Numbered from the stretch's first letter, positions 34,655-44,189 are shown. The stretch is DNA of 64,000 nucleotides from Alkalihalophilus pseudofirmus (GCF_029094545.1 NZ_CP117835.1:414001-478000); one strand, 5' to 3'. A program made the numbers and translations. The notes: generated from the letters alone by a model not told the origin.

Positions 34655-36127
34655 ATGCCACATCAAAATGAGAATTCAAAACGAGAATGGAATCTAGAGA
34701 ATAGTTATGCGGAACTGCCAGATATGTTTTATAAGGAGATTGAACCGAATCCTGTCAGGGACCCAAAGCTGGTTGTATTTAATGAAGAAGTCATCCTGAT
34801 GCTTGGCTTAGATAAAAGCGAGCTTCAAAGTGATACTGGAATAAATATATTAGCTGGCAACAGCGTTCCAAAGGGGTCGCATCCTATTGCACAAGCATAT
34901 GCGGGGCACCAGTTTGGACATTTTACAATGCTTGGAGATGGACGGGCGTTGTTGTTTGGAGAGCAAAAGACACCAACTGGGCAGACCTATGATATTCAGC
35001 TTAAAGGCTCAGGGAGAACGCCATTTTCCCGTGGCGGAGATGGTCGTGCTGCTCTTGGTCCGATGCTGCGAGAATATATCATAAGTGAAGCTATGTATGG
35101 TTTGAACATCCCTACAACGAGAAGCCTCGCTGTAGTGACGACAGGGGAGCCGGTGTACCGTGAGAGAGAAGAGATCGGGGCTATTATGACTCGTGTTGCC
35201 TCCAGCCATCTTCGTGTCGGAACATTTGAATATGCTTTTCGCTTTGGCGGTGTTGAAGGAGTGGAGAAGCTTGCTGATTATACAATAGACCGGCATTATC
35301 CAGATGCTAGGAATGAGGGAAACCCTTATCTTTCCTTATTAAATCGAGTCATCCATCGTCAAGCTGAGCTTGTTTCCAAATGGCAGATGGCAGGCTTTAT
35401 CCACGGGGTTATGAACACAGATAATATGTCAATTTGCGGAGAAACCATTGACTATGGTCCTTGCGCGTTTATGGATACGTATGATCCTAAAACCGTATTC
35501 AGTTCGATTGATATACAAGGCCGCTATGCGTATGGAAATCAGCCATATATTGCCGGGTGGAATTTAGCCCGTTTTGCCGAATCCTTGCTGCCGCTTCTTG
35601 ACGACAATAAAGAACGTGCAGTCGAGCTAGCACAGGATGCAATCTCTGGATTTAGCCATTTATATAAGAAGTATTGGCTTAAAGGAATGAGATCAAAGCT
35701 TGGACTCTTTAATGAAGAACAAGAGGATGAAGCGCTAATTGAGAGCCTCTTGGGCATGATGCAGAAATCTGGTGCTGATTTTACGAATACATTTAGAGCA
35801 TTGACATTAAATGAGTTTGAGAAAAGCGAGTTGAGTAAAGCTGCTGAATTTACACAGTGGCAAGAGCTGTGGATGGCAAGAAGAGAAAGACAGGATGAAT
35901 CTAAAGAAGCATCCGTCAAACTGATGAAAGAAGTCAATCCAGCGGTCATCCCTCGTAATCACCGGGTAGAAGAAGCTCTACATGCAGCTGAAAATGGAGA
36001 TTACAAAGTAATGGAGAAGCTGCTGCATGCCTTAAAAGATCCTTATGCATATTCAGCCGAACAGGAAGAATACTGTTCATTGCCGCCTCAAACAGATCAA
36101 ACGTATCAAACATTTTGCGGAACGTAA
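34655..36127 (+). CDS. selO: SelO-family protein adenylyltransferase (YdiU/UPF0061)
   Basis: A pseudokinase-fold enzyme that transfers AMP from ATP to Ser, Thr or Tyr of target proteins; E. coli SelO acts on redox and metabolic enzymes. 490 residues, full length. Conserved parts: [40 protein letters not shown] (about 112-131), [20 protein letters not shown] (about 248-267) with the catalytic Asp residues. The C-terminus ends CGT: the third-last residue is cysteine, the position taken by selenocysteine in some animal homologues and involved in a regulatory disulfide in E. coli. AAAGGAG precedes the start. Confidence 0.93.
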   Translation: MPHQNENSKREWNLENSYAELPDMFYKEIEPNPVRDPKLVVFNEEVILMLGLDKSELQSDTGINILAGNSVPKGSHPIAQAYAGHQFGHFTMLGDGRALLFGEQKTPTGQTYDIQLKGSGRTPFSRGGDGRAALGPMLREYIISEAMYGLNIPTTRSLAVVTTGEPVYREREEIGAIMTRVASSHLRVGTFEYAFRFGGVEGVEKLADYTIDRHYPDARNEGNPYLSLLNRVIHRQAELVSKWQMAGFIHGVMNTDNMSICGETIDYGPCAFMDTYDPKTVFSSIDIQGRYAYGNQPYIAGWNLARFAESLLPLLDDNKERAVELAQDAISGFSHLYKKYWLKGMRSKLGLFNEEQEDEALIESLLGMMQKSGADFTNTFRALTLNEFEKSELSKAAEFTQWQELWMARRERQDESKEASVKLMKEVNPAVIPRNHRVEEALHAAENGDYKVMEKLLHALKDPYAYSAEQEEYCSLPPQTDQTYQTFCGT

Positions 36128-36142
36128 GGAATATAACAAGAA

Positions 36143-36173
36143 AAAGCCGCCTTTATAAATAAAGGCGGCTTTT
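36143..36173 (+). terminator. Terminator after selO
   Basis: AAAGCCGCCTTT and AAAGGCGGCTTT, a perfect 12-bp stem, with a short T tail. The following gap to 36393 has no gene. Confidence 0.88.
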
Positions 36174-36393
36174 GTGCGTATTGCGGCGAGAGACAGCACT
36201 CCACATAGTGCCTTGCCTAAAAGGCGCGTCAATCTCGTCTTATGCAAATTAGCTCATCGCTAGAACAGTATATCATCAATGTGACTGATAATGGAAGGTA
36301 AATATTTTACTCTGTATGTTTATTTTTGTCATTGTACATCCTCTTCTCTTCATAATCTGAAAAAGTGTAAATAATCGGAGGAGGGTGGATCAG

Positions 36394-37578
36394 GTGGTTT
36401 ATTATAATCATCCGAAATGGCAAGGAAATTTGTATAGAAATAACCCGTTTAATGGCTATCAGTGGCAGGGGACAGAGTATCCCTTTTTTTCTCAGCAGTC
36501 ATACAATCCGTACCTAATGCAGCCATTTCAAACTCCAGGTTATACTTATCAGCCGTATCAATGGGACCAGCAGCAATATGATCCCTACACATCTTATCAG
36601 TGGGACGCGAGCCAATCTTACTGGCCCGAGCAGCAGTACAATCCATTTGCCTTGGGGCAGCAGAACCCCGCTATATTTAACGGTGATTATGAAAGCGATA
36701 CCTATGATTGGCGTCAAGGGTGGAGCGGCTGGGAGGATCTTGGAGCGCCAGGACGAGGCTTCATAGGTTCGCCTGCTTCAGCCTCGTGGCAGGCAAACAG
36801 AATTGATACGTTCGTGCGCAGTAGAAACAACCAAATGTGGCATAAATGGTGGGACGGTGCAGGATGGAGCAGATGGGAAGATCTTGGTTCACCGCAAGGA
36901 GGATTAAGAAGCTCGCCAGCTGCTGTCTCATGGGGACCGAATCGTATTGATACGTTTGTGCGAGCTGGAAGAAACACCATGTGGCATAAGTGGTGGGACG
37001 GTGCAGGGTGGAGCAGATGGGAAGATCTCGGTGCTCCAAGACCAGGGTTTGTTGGGAAGCCAGGTGTAGCTTCGTGGCAGTCAAATCGCCTCGATTGTTT
37101 TGTACAAGGAAGAGATAATAATCTGTGGCATAAATGGTGGGACGGCTCAAGGTGGAGCGGCTGGGAAAACCTAGGTGCACCGCGAGGCGGTTTGAATGGC
37201 TCGCCGTCAGCTGTCTCATGGGGACCAAACCGGATCGACTGCTTTGTCAGAGGACGTAACAATCAAATGTGGCATAAATGGTGGGACGGCCGCAGATGGA
37301 ATGAGTGGGAGAATCTTGGCTCGCCGCAAGGAGGATTTGAGGGCTCTGTCGGAGTATCATCTTGGGCACAAAATCGAATCGACTGCTTTGTCAGGGGACG
37401 TAACAATCGGATGTGGCATAAATGGTGGGATGGCCGCAGGTGGAATGAGTGGGAGAATCTCGGCTCACCGCAAGGAGGGATACGATCCTCGCCAAGTGCT
37501 GTGTCATGGGGCTTAAATCGAATCGACTGCTTTGCAAGAGGCAGAAATGACGGCATGTGGCATAAGTGGTTTACGTAA
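36394..37578 (+). CDS. Six-repeat lectin-like beta-propeller (DUF346/PLL type)
   Basis: A 394-residue protein with two parts. Residues 1-105 are rich in Tyr, Gln, Pro, Asn and Trp without clear fold (WQGTEYPFFSQQSYNPY, then YDPYTSYQW). Then come six 48-residue repeats, each running W..WEDLG.P..G..GSP..VSW..NRID.FVR...N.MWHKWWDG; the MWHKW anchors lie exactly 144 nt apart (36838 to 37558). This is the DUF346 repeat of the fucose-binding PLL lectins. No signal peptide. The GTG at 36394 is favoured because GGAGGAGG is placed for it; the GTG at 36385 is too close. Candidate spore surface or cell-surface sugar binder. Confidence 0.87.
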   Translation: MVYYNHPKWQGNLYRNNPFNGYQWQGTEYPFFSQQSYNPYLMQPFQTPGYTYQPYQWDQQQYDPYTSYQWDASQSYWPEQQYNPFALGQQNPAIFNGDYESDTYDWRQGWSGWEDLGAPGRGFIGSPASASWQANRIDTFVRSRNNQMWHKWWDGAGWSRWEDLGSPQGGLRSSPAAVSWGPNRIDTFVRAGRNTMWHKWWDGAGWSRWEDLGAPRPGFVGKPGVASWQSNRLDCFVQGRDNNLWHKWWDGSRWSGWENLGAPRGGLNGSPSAVSWGPNRIDCFVRGRNNQMWHKWWDGRRWNEWENLGSPQGGFEGSVGVSSWAQNRIDCFVRGRNNRMWHKWWDGRRWNEWENLGSPQGGIRSSPSAVSWGLNRIDCFARGRNDGMWHKWFT

Positions 37579-37598
37579 TAAATACAATTTTTTTCAAA

Positions 37599-37629
37599 AA
37601 AGATATGACACTTGTCATATCTTTTTTTT
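37599..37629 (+). terminator. Terminator after the lectin-like gene
   Basis: AAAGATATGACA and TGTCATATCTTT form a perfect 12-bp stem with a 2-nt gap, then T8. Confidence 0.88.
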
Positions 37630-37725
37630 GACGTTCATGACTTCTCCTAAAAATGGTCATCTTATATGATGAAAGTATTCAATTCCCAAGTTCGTGAATA
37701 AATACCGTTTCTCAAGGGGGAAGTT

Positions 37726-38781
37726 ATGGCTCAGCAAAATTTATCAACGCTCAAAAAAAGCATTGCACCATTTGAAAAATCTGATACGAAATCAAGTGTG
37801 AGACAATTATTGAATACGGTTCCACCGTTCTTTCTATTGTGGTTTTTAGCCTATCAAAGCCTTTCTGTATCGGTTTGGCTGACCTTTGCCTTTGCTGTTG
37901 TCGCAGCAGGGTTTGTTGTGCGCATCTTTATTATTTTTCATGATTGTTGTCACGGATCATTTTTTAAAAACAAAAAGTTAAATAACATAGTTGGTACGAT
38001 TACCGGAATTATTACGATGTTTCCATATGAAAAATGGAAGCGCGAGCATTCAATCCACCATGCAACAAGCAGTAACTTAGATAAGCGCGGCACAGGTGAT
38101 GTATGGATTATGACGGTTGATGAATATGTCTCAGCATCGTTTAAGGAGAGACTTCAATACAGACTTTACCGCAACCCGCTTGTGATGTTTGGTCTTGGAC
38201 CGCTTTATCTGTTCCTAATTACGAATCGAATGAACCGCAAGGACGCTAGAAAAAAAGAGAGAATGAATACACATGTAACGAATATTTCAGTTGTTGTGAT
38301 TTATTCGCTTATCATTTGGTTAATTGGCTGGCAGGCATTTTTGCTTGTGCAGGCACCAATTTTATTCGTTTCAGGTTCATTAGGCATTTGGTTATTTTAT
38401 GTCCAGCATCAATTTGAAGATTCCTACTTTGAAGATGAAGGTGACTGGGATTATGTGAAGGCAGCAATTGACGGCAGCTCGTATTATAAGCTTCCAAGAG
38501 TACTCCAGTGGGTAACCGGGAATATCGGGTATCACCATGTCCATCACTTAAGCCCAAGAGTACCGAATTACAACTTAGAAAAAGTACATGAGTCAACACC
38601 GCCGTTGCAACAGGCAACGACGATTACAGTAGGCTCAAGCTTGCAGTCCATTCGTTTTCGTTTGTATGACCAACAAAGAAAAACATTTGTAAGCTTCAAG
38701 GAAGTAGCTCATCTTTTATCAAAGCCTCGTGGCAATGTTGAGCTTAAGAAAGACTCGACAAAGCTTTCACGTGCAAAATAA
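37726..38781 (+). CDS. des: Acyl-lipid delta-5-type fatty acid desaturase
   Basis: Membrane di-iron desaturase that introduces a double bond into phospholipid acyl chains after cold shock. 351 residues, nearly the length of B. subtilis Des. The three histidine boxes are H72DCCH76, H108SIHH112 and H270HVHH274; four to six membrane helices surround them. The start follows AAGGGGG. The kinase and regulator genes for the DesK-DesR pathway follow on the same strand after a terminator, as in B. subtilis, so control by membrane fluidity is expected. Confidence 0.95.
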   Translation: MAQQNLSTLKKSIAPFEKSDTKSSVRQLLNTVPPFFLLWFLAYQSLSVSVWLTFAFAVVAAGFVVRIFIIFHDCCHGSFFKNKKLNNIVGTITGIITMFPYEKWKREHSIHHATSSNLDKRGTGDVWIMTVDEYVSASFKERLQYRLYRNPLVMFGLGPLYLFLITNRMNRKDARKKERMNTHVTNISVVVIYSLIIWLIGWQAFLLVQAPILFVSGSLGIWLFYVQHQFEDSYFEDEGDWDYVKAAIDGSSYYKLPRVLQWVTGNIGYHHVHHLSPRVPNYNLEKVHESTPPLQQATTITVGSSLQSIRFRLYDQQRKTFVSFKEVAHLLSKPRGNVELKKDSTKLSRAK

Positions 38782-38788
38782 TGTTCAG

Positions 38789-38819
38789 AACCATTCAATT
38801 TGACGATTGGATGGTTTTT
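38789..38819 (+). terminator. Terminator after des
   Basis: AACCATTCAAT pairs with ATTGGATGGTT (one G-U), followed by T5. desK and desR therefore need some separate transcription or read-through. Confidence 0.75.
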
Positions 38820-38910
38820 CTTCATATTTTGAGGGGAAAGTAAATTGTTGATTAACAGCAATGGCAAGTTGAATATTGTATGATAAAGAAAAACAGAAAG
38901 GAGCGCTACT

Positions 38911-40041
38911 TTGCAAAATTGGTATAATATTTTCCCGAAAAATACGGGACTTAGTGTGTATGTATGGATTATTTTTTGTCTCCTGCCTTTTTACTTTATT
39001 TTTAGATCCTCATCTCTTTGGGAAATCATCTTTGGAATTTTAATGATCGTTCTATTTTTTGTGTCGTACCGTTTATCCTTTATCACTAAGGGAGGGCTTG
39101 TCTACCTTTGGGTCAGTATTGAAATGGCTATAAGCATCGGGATGACGTTGTTTTACGGATATGTGTACTTTGCTATTTTCTTAGCTTTTTTTATCGGGAA
39201 CATTCAAAGCAAGGGCGGCTTCATTACTCTTTATGTTGTTCATTTAGTCACGACGATTATTGCTGTCATCTTGAGCTTCTTTACTCAGCAAGAATTATTT
39301 CTCGCCCAGTTTCCGTTTATCATCATTTCTGTCATAGGTGTCATTTTACTGCCGTTTAATACGTATAACCGCAATAAGCGTGAGAAGCTAGAAGGGCAGT
39401 TAGAAGATGCGAATAAACGAATCTCTCAATTAATTGTGATGGAAGAACGCCAGAGGATTGCTAGAGACCTTCATGACACGCTTGGCCAAAAACTTTCATT
39501 AATCGGTTTAAAAAGTGATTTGGCTCGGAAGTTAATTGATATAAACCCAGAATCTGCTAAAGTAGAAATAAGTGATATTAATCAAACTGCAAGAACGGCC
39601 TTAAAAGAAGTCCGTGAGATGGTCTCTGATATGCGCGGGACTAAATTAGAAGATGAAATCGTTCATTTAGAGCAGATCTTAAAGGCTGCAGAAATGGAAT
39701 TCATTTTTAAAGGAAACGCGAAGCTTTCAAACACACCCTTACTAGTAGAAAATGTGGTAACCATGTGCTTGAAAGAAGCTGTCACGAATGTGATTAAACA
39801 TAGTGAAGCGACATCTTGTAAAGTGGTTATTAAAGAACTGCCGGAAGAGTTGCAAATTACCGTCCAAGATAATGGGATTGGCATCAATGACAAGGAAGAA
39901 TCTAATGATGGAACTGGACTTTTAGGTATAAGAGAGCGGCTTGAATTTGTCAATGGAAGCCTTGAGATCACTGCAGTGGACGGGACGACTCTTGATATTC
40001 GCGTGCCAAATGTCATTAAACAATCGATTAGGGGGGATTGA
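38911..40041 (+). CDS. desK: Membrane-fluidity thermosensor histidine kinase
   Basis: 376 residues starting at TTG 38911, chosen because AAAGGAG lies 8 nt upstream. About five N-terminal helices (to residue 150), a charged linker (YNRNKREKLEGQLEDANKR), then a HisKA_3 dimerisation domain with the phospho-acceptor H188 in QRIARDLHDTLGQKL, the same position as in B. subtilis DesK. The ATPase domain contains VTNVIKHSEA and DNGIG, GTGLLGIRERL. It phosphorylates DesR when membrane lipids stiffen in the cold. desR starts one base after its stop. Confidence 0.95.
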   Translation: MQNWYNIFPKNTGLSVYVWIIFCLLPFYFIFRSSSLWEIIFGILMIVLFFVSYRLSFITKGGLVYLWVSIEMAISIGMTLFYGYVYFAIFLAFFIGNIQSKGGFITLYVVHLVTTIIAVILSFFTQQELFLAQFPFIIISVIGVILLPFNTYNRNKREKLEGQLEDANKRISQLIVMEERQRIARDLHDTLGQKLSLIGLKSDLARKLIDINPESAKVEISDINQTARTALKEVREMVSDMRGTKLEDEIVHLEQILKAAEMEFIFKGNAKLSNTPLLVENVVTMCLKEAVTNVIKHSEATSCKVVIKELPEELQITVQDNGIGINDKEESNDGTGLLGIRERLEFVNGSLEITAVDGTTLDIRVPNVIKQSIRGD

Positions 40042-40042
40042 C

Positions 40043-40642
40043 TTGATTCGTATTGTAATCGCCGAAGATCAGCGGATGCTGCTTGGAGCGCTTAGTTCGC
40101 TCTTGGACTTAGAAGATGATATGGAAGTCGTGGGAAAAGCGAGAAACGGAGAAGAGGCGCTCGCTTTAGTACAAGAGCATAATCCTGATATTTGTATTAT
40201 GGATATTGAAATGCCGGTAAAAAGCGGACTAGATGTCGCAGAAGAGCTCGTCGATCACCCTTGTAAAACTATTATTTTAACGACATTCGCCCGCGCTGGT
40301 TATTTTGAACGCGCTCGTAATGCAGAAGTCAGCGGCTATTTGCTCAAAGACAGTCCAAGTGAAGAATTAGCAAGTTCGATTCGAATTATTATGGATGGAA
40401 GACGTATTTATGCTCCTGAATTAATCGACCTTGCGTATGACAATAAGAACCCGCTTACGAACCGTGAGAAGCAGGTAATGGAGCTGATCGCTGAAGGGAA
40501 AAGCACAAATGAGATTGCCAGTGAGCTTTATTTGACGAATGGAACGGTGCGTAATTATATTTCTGTCATATTAGATAAGCTTGATGTAGGGAATCGAATT
40601 GAAGCCATCTCTAGGTTTAAAGAGAAGGGCTGGTTTAAATAA
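40043..40642 (+). CDS. desR: NarL-family response regulator of the desaturase
   Basis: 199 residues from TTG 40043, the same length as B. subtilis DesR; AGGGGGG lies 6 nt upstream. Receiver domain with D54 in CIMDIEMPVKSGLD as phospho-acceptor; LuxR-type helix-turn-helix at the C-terminus (LTNREKQVMELIAEGKSTNE, then LYLTNGTVRNYISVILDKL). A longer frame from 39941 would overlap desK by 100 nt and is not used. Phosphorylated DesR activates des. Confidence 0.95.
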   Translation: MIRIVIAEDQRMLLGALSSLLDLEDDMEVVGKARNGEEALALVQEHNPDICIMDIEMPVKSGLDVAEELVDHPCKTIILTTFARAGYFERARNAEVSGYLLKDSPSEELASSIRIIMDGRRIYAPELIDLAYDNKNPLTNREKQVMELIAEGKSTNEIASELYLTNGTVRNYISVILDKLDVGNRIEAISRFKEKGWFK

Positions 40643-40692
40643 CAGAATGCTTAGATCGGAGTAGTGATCTGAACTGAAGATTGGCCAGCAGC

Positions 40693-40879
40693 AATTGTCT
40701 GTTTTCATGCGGTATATGCGTTAGTTAAAGAAGGTATTGGACGCATTCATCTGGTAAATGCGTCGGTTGACGAGATATTTGCGTCTATCTGCTTTTATTG
40801 CGCCTATTTAACAGCTAACTGCGTCGGTGTTTAGCGGAATTATATTCTTCTAAATTAGAATTGAGTCATTTATAAAAAT
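40693..40879 (+). repeat. Dispersed intergenic element of 21-nt units, copy A2
   Basis: Units start at 40693, 40714, 40735, 40756, 40777, 40796, 40817, 40838 and 40859: nine units with spacings 21-21-21-21-19-21-21-21, identical to copy A1. The eighth unit again starts AATTATATTC. Most others read A-N-TTGCGTC or ATGCGT. It lies between desR and a terminator, in the same orientation as the other copies. Confidence 0.85.
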
Positions 40880-40887
40880 AATGACCG

Positions 40888-40922
40888 AAAGCTATTCTAT
40901 TTTTAAATAGGGTAGCTTTTTT
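40888..40922 (+). terminator. Terminator downstream of desR and repeat A2
   Basis: AAAGCTATTCTAT pairs with ATAGGGTAGCTTT (two G-U), followed by T6. The repeat element is thus inside the desKR transcript. Confidence 0.75.
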
Positions 40923-41046
40923 GTTGCTAAAGAAAGTAAGACTGCCTCCCTTCAATAGAGCATATAGTTTTATAAAGGTCTAATTTCCAAAGTTCTATTT
41001 TGTGTATTCTACTTTAGTAAAGAGAGAACAGGCAGGGGGCGATGAC

Positions 41047-42723
41047 ATGAGCAACAAGAAGAGGAAGAAACCGAATATTCTTATCTTGATGGTGGACCAG
41101 CAGCGGTATCCTGCAGTGTATGAGACAAACGAAGTAAAGAAATGGTGTGAAGAGAATTTATGCGCTCAGCAGATGCTTAAGAAAAATGGGATGGTATTTA
41201 CCAATCATTATGCGGCAAGCACCGCCTGTTCTCCAAGCCGAACCACTTTATATACAGGCCAATATCCTTCCCTTCATGGAGTCACCCAAACGACAGGAGT
41301 GGCTAAAGGAGCTTTTGATCCAGATGTTTTTTGGCTTGATGCGAATACCGTACCGACAATGGGTCATTATTTTCGCACTGCGGGCTATGAAACATTTTGG
41401 AAGGGGAAATGGCATGCGTCAGATGAGGATATTTTCATTCCTGGAACCCATGATGCGTACTCAAGCTATAACCTAGACACAGGTGTCCCTGAAAAAGACA
41501 AGGTGAAAATGTATAAGCAAGCAAACAGGCTGGATGCGTTTGGCTTCTCTGGCTGGATTGGGCCTGAGCCTCATGGAACGGACCCTCGGAATTCGGCTTC
41601 TTCTGCCGCAACTGGTATGAGCGGCCGGGACCAAGTGTATGCAGAAGATACAGTGAAGCTGCTCCAAGCATTAGATAGGAAGAGTCAGAAAGAAGAGGAG
41701 CACAAGCCGTGGTTTGTGATGTGTTCCCTTGTTAATCCTCACGATATTGCCTTGTACGGCGTGCTAACTGCTGTGCAGCCGAATTATCATTTTGAGGTAG
41801 ACCAGACCTTGCCATTTATTCCGCCTGCGCCTACTGTAGAAGAATCCTTATCGACGAAACCGCGTGCGCAGGAGAGCTATCGGTATACGTATCCGAGAGC
41901 GCTTCAGCCGATTATAGATAATAATTTTTACAGACAGCTCTATTACAGCTTGCAAAAGAAAGCAGATCAAGAAATGGAAAAGGTCCTTAAAGCGCTGCAG
42001 CAATCTAGTTTTTATGAAGATACGATTGTGCTGTTCACTTCAGATCATGGAGAGCTGTTAGGGGCACATGGCGGGTTGTATCAAAAGTGGTATAACATGT
42101 ACGAAGAATCGATCCACGTGCCGCTCATCATCCATAATCCGCTGCTCTTTAACTCTCCTGAGGAGACTGGTATGCTGACGAGTCATGTGGATGTGCTGCC
42201 TACATTACTCGGTTTAGCGGGGGTAAAGGTAGAAAAAGTGCAAGCTAAGCTTTCAAAGAATCATACGGAAGTGCGTCCATTGGTTGGTAGAAATTTAAGC
42301 AAGTTAATCAAAGGCTCTGATGAATTTCATGAGGCAGATGAGCCGATCTATTTTATGACAGATGATGATGTGACAAAAGGGCTGAACCAAACAACTGCTA
42401 GAGGTGAACCTTATCAATCTGTTCTGCAGCCGAACCATATTGAAGCAGTGATTGCAACACTTCCTAGCGGCAAAGGGAGTAAGAAAGAAGTTTGGAAATA
42501 TGCTAGATATTTTGACATCCCCCAATCAGATGGCGACCAAGAAAGAAAACATGTCCTTGATGAATTTGAATTGTACAATCTGACGCAAGACCCGCTGGAA
42601 GAAAGAAATTTAGCGCATCCACAATACGCAACCGAGCTCACAGGGCGTATTCAAAAAGTACTGAGTGCGATCCTAGCTGAGCAATCGAGGCAGAAAAGAC
42701 TTGTGCCAAAAAAGAGTGAATAA
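41047..42723 (+). CDS. Sulfatase-family hydrolase
   Basis: 558 residues, alkaline phosphatase/sulfatase superfamily. The cysteine that becomes formylglycine is C61 in CSPSRTTLYTGQYP; metal ligands include DQQ at 17-19 and TSDHGELLGAHGG (about 333-345). There is no signal peptide, so the enzyme appears cytoplasmic; an anaerobic-type or FGE maturase would be needed and none lies in the window. Substrate (sulfate ester, phosphonate or other) is unknown. The start at 41047 follows GCAGGGGGC; a longer frame from 41002 is unsupported. A perfect hairpin follows at 42733. Confidence 0.9.
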   Translation: MSNKKRKKPNILILMVDQQRYPAVYETNEVKKWCEENLCAQQMLKKNGMVFTNHYAASTACSPSRTTLYTGQYPSLHGVTQTTGVAKGAFDPDVFWLDANTVPTMGHYFRTAGYETFWKGKWHASDEDIFIPGTHDAYSSYNLDTGVPEKDKVKMYKQANRLDAFGFSGWIGPEPHGTDPRNSASSAATGMSGRDQVYAEDTVKLLQALDRKSQKEEEHKPWFVMCSLVNPHDIALYGVLTAVQPNYHFEVDQTLPFIPPAPTVEESLSTKPRAQESYRYTYPRALQPIIDNNFYRQLYYSLQKKADQEMEKVLKALQQSSFYEDTIVLFTSDHGELLGAHGGLYQKWYNMYEESIHVPLIIHNPLLFNSPEETGMLTSHVDVLPTLLGLAGVKVEKVQAKLSKNHTEVRPLVGRNLSKLIKGSDEFHEADEPIYFMTDDDVTKGLNQTTARGEPYQSVLQPNHIEAVIATLPSGKGSKKEVWKYARYFDIPQSDGDQERKHVLDEFELYNLTQDPLEERNLAHPQYATELTGRIQKVLSAILAEQSRQKRLVPKKSE

Positions 42724-42732
42724 GCAGGTTAC

Positions 42733-42768
42733 TAACAGCCCTTTATCATCCTAGATAAAGGGCTGTTA
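42733..42768 (+). terminator. Perfect hairpin after the sulfatase gene
   Basis: TAACAGCCCTTTATC and GATAAAGGGCTGTTA form a 15-bp stem with a 6-nt loop. No T tail follows, so termination may be incomplete. Confidence 0.65.
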
Positions 42769-42869
42769 CGTGTGCACTGAAAAATTGTTTGTTTAATAAT
42801 GAGGTATATGGAAATAAATACATAGAGAGTGTAATGATAGAATACTTGATAGTTAAAAAGGAGGCACCT

Positions 42870-43352
42870 ATGGAGACACCAAATACTAGAAACAATATTA
42901 GAGAGAATAATTATTCTCGGCGTAATCTCTGGTCTGGGATTTTATTTGGAATTGGACTCATTGCTTTTGTGGATGAGATGGTCTTTCATCAGCTTTTACG
43001 CTGGCATCATTTCTATGATTTATCAACAACAGATATCGGCTTAATCTCAGATGGGTTATTTCATGCGTTTAGTTGGTTTGCTACAATTGGCGGACTGTTT
43101 TTATTTGCTGATCTAAGGCGGCGTCATGCTGTGAATATTAAGCGATGGTGGGGCGGTGTATTTCTTGGTGCCGGAGCGTTTCAGCTGTATGACGGAATCG
43201 TTCAGCATAAAATGATGCGCATTCATCAAATTCGCTATGTGGAAAATGTGATTGTGTATGATTTGGTTTGGAATATCGGGGCGGTTGTCATGATCATCAT
43301 AGGAGTCGTTCTAGTGAAACGCTCTAGTCACTCAAGGAAAAAGGGGGAATAA
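42870..43352 (+). CDS. DUF2243 membrane protein
   Basis: 160 residues with four membrane helices and the conserved DUF2243 motifs: GIGLIAFVDEMVFHQLLRWH (about 28-47), DGLFHAFSW, GAGAFQLYDGIVQHKMMRIH (about 110-129) and YDLVWN. The histidines in these motifs suggest metal or haem contact. The gene regularly lies beside CtaG-like genes, as here (next start 3 nt after its stop), implying a role in cytochrome oxidase copper or haem handling; this is inference from neighbourhood. AAAGGAGGC precedes the ATG at 42870. Confidence 0.88.
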   Translation: METPNTRNNIRENNYSRRNLWSGILFGIGLIAFVDEMVFHQLLRWHHFYDLSTTDIGLISDGLFHAFSWFATIGGLFLFADLRRRHAVNIKRWWGGVFLGAGAFQLYDGIVQHKMMRIHQIRYVENVIVYDLVWNIGAVVMIIIGVVLVKRSSHSRKKGE

Positions 43353-43355
43353 GTG

Positions 43356-44186
43356 ATGGAAGGAAATCATCATCACCATCACCATCACCACGCTATGGAT
43401 GGGACCTCGTTTGTGATGGCTGAGTGGATTTTAGCCACGCCTTTTATCATTTTGTTGGCAGCCTATTTAACCGCTGTCATCATTTCAAATCGAACGCATA
43501 AAAAATGGCCCGTTTATCGAGTTGTATTATGGATTGCGGGTACGGTTTTAGCGATACTTTCTGTCTTAGGACCACTAGCTCAACTCGCTCATGGGGATTT
43601 TGTTTGGCATATGGCCGGCCACTTATTCTTAGGCATGCTAGCCCCGCTATTCATGGTTCTTGCGGCGCCGATGACTTTGTTTTTACGGACTCTCCCTACA
43701 CATGCTGCTAGAAAAGTAACAACCATTTTAAAATCAAAATTTGCTGTGTTTTATACTGACCCTATTGTCGCTTCTATATTAAATATAGGAGGACTTTGGA
43801 TTCTCTACACCACAGAGCTGTATACGCTTATGCATGAGTATGTCATTCTTCATATTTTGATTCATTTCCATGTCTTTTTAGCAGGATATTTATTTACCCT
43901 CTCTATGATTTATATTGACCCAATGCCGCATATAAGAAGCTACCTATACCGTGCTGTTGTCCTAGTCTTAGCATTAGCAGGACATGGCATTCTATCAAAA
44001 TATATTTATGCCAATCCTCCAGAAGGTGTTCTAAGAGCGCAAGCGGAAGCTGGGGGAATGTTGATGTATTACGGCGGAGATGCTGTAGATGTGATTATTA
44101 TTTTTATCCTGTGCCTGCATTGGTATAGAGCGACTAAGCCTAAATTCCAGCAGATGAGGAGGCAGGCTGCGGCTGAAAGTATGTAA
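43356..44186 (+). CDS. ctaG: CtaG-type cytochrome c oxidase assembly factor
   Basis: 276 residues, caa3-type CtaG family, about seven membrane helices. It helps place copper in cytochrome c oxidase subunit I. Conserved segments: GDFVWHMAGHLFLGMLAPLF (about 80-99), ILIHFHVFLAGYLFTLSMIY (about 167-186), and HGILSKYIYANPP. The N-terminus carries eight consecutive histidines (residues 5-12), an obvious metal-binding tail. ATG 43356 is preceded by AAAAAGGGGG; a GTG lies directly before it. It is co-transcribed with the DUF2243 gene. Confidence 0.86.
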   Translation: MEGNHHHHHHHHAMDGTSFVMAEWILATPFIILLAAYLTAVIISNRTHKKWPVYRVVLWIAGTVLAILSVLGPLAQLAHGDFVWHMAGHLFLGMLAPLFMVLAAPMTLFLRTLPTHAARKVTTILKSKFAVFYTDPIVASILNIGGLWILYTTELYTLMHEYVILHILIHFHVFLAGYLFTLSMIYIDPMPHIRSYLYRAVVLVLALAGHGILSKYIYANPPEGVLRAQAEAGGMLMYYGGDAVDVIIIFILCLHWYRATKPKFQQMRRQAAAESM

Positions 44187-44189
44187 ATT

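Noticed and set aside
36449-37556. Several long antisense frames over the lectin-like gene
   Set aside because: They arise because the sense strand is repetitive and its codon use leaves the other strands without stops; the sense frame has the domain and ribosome binding site.
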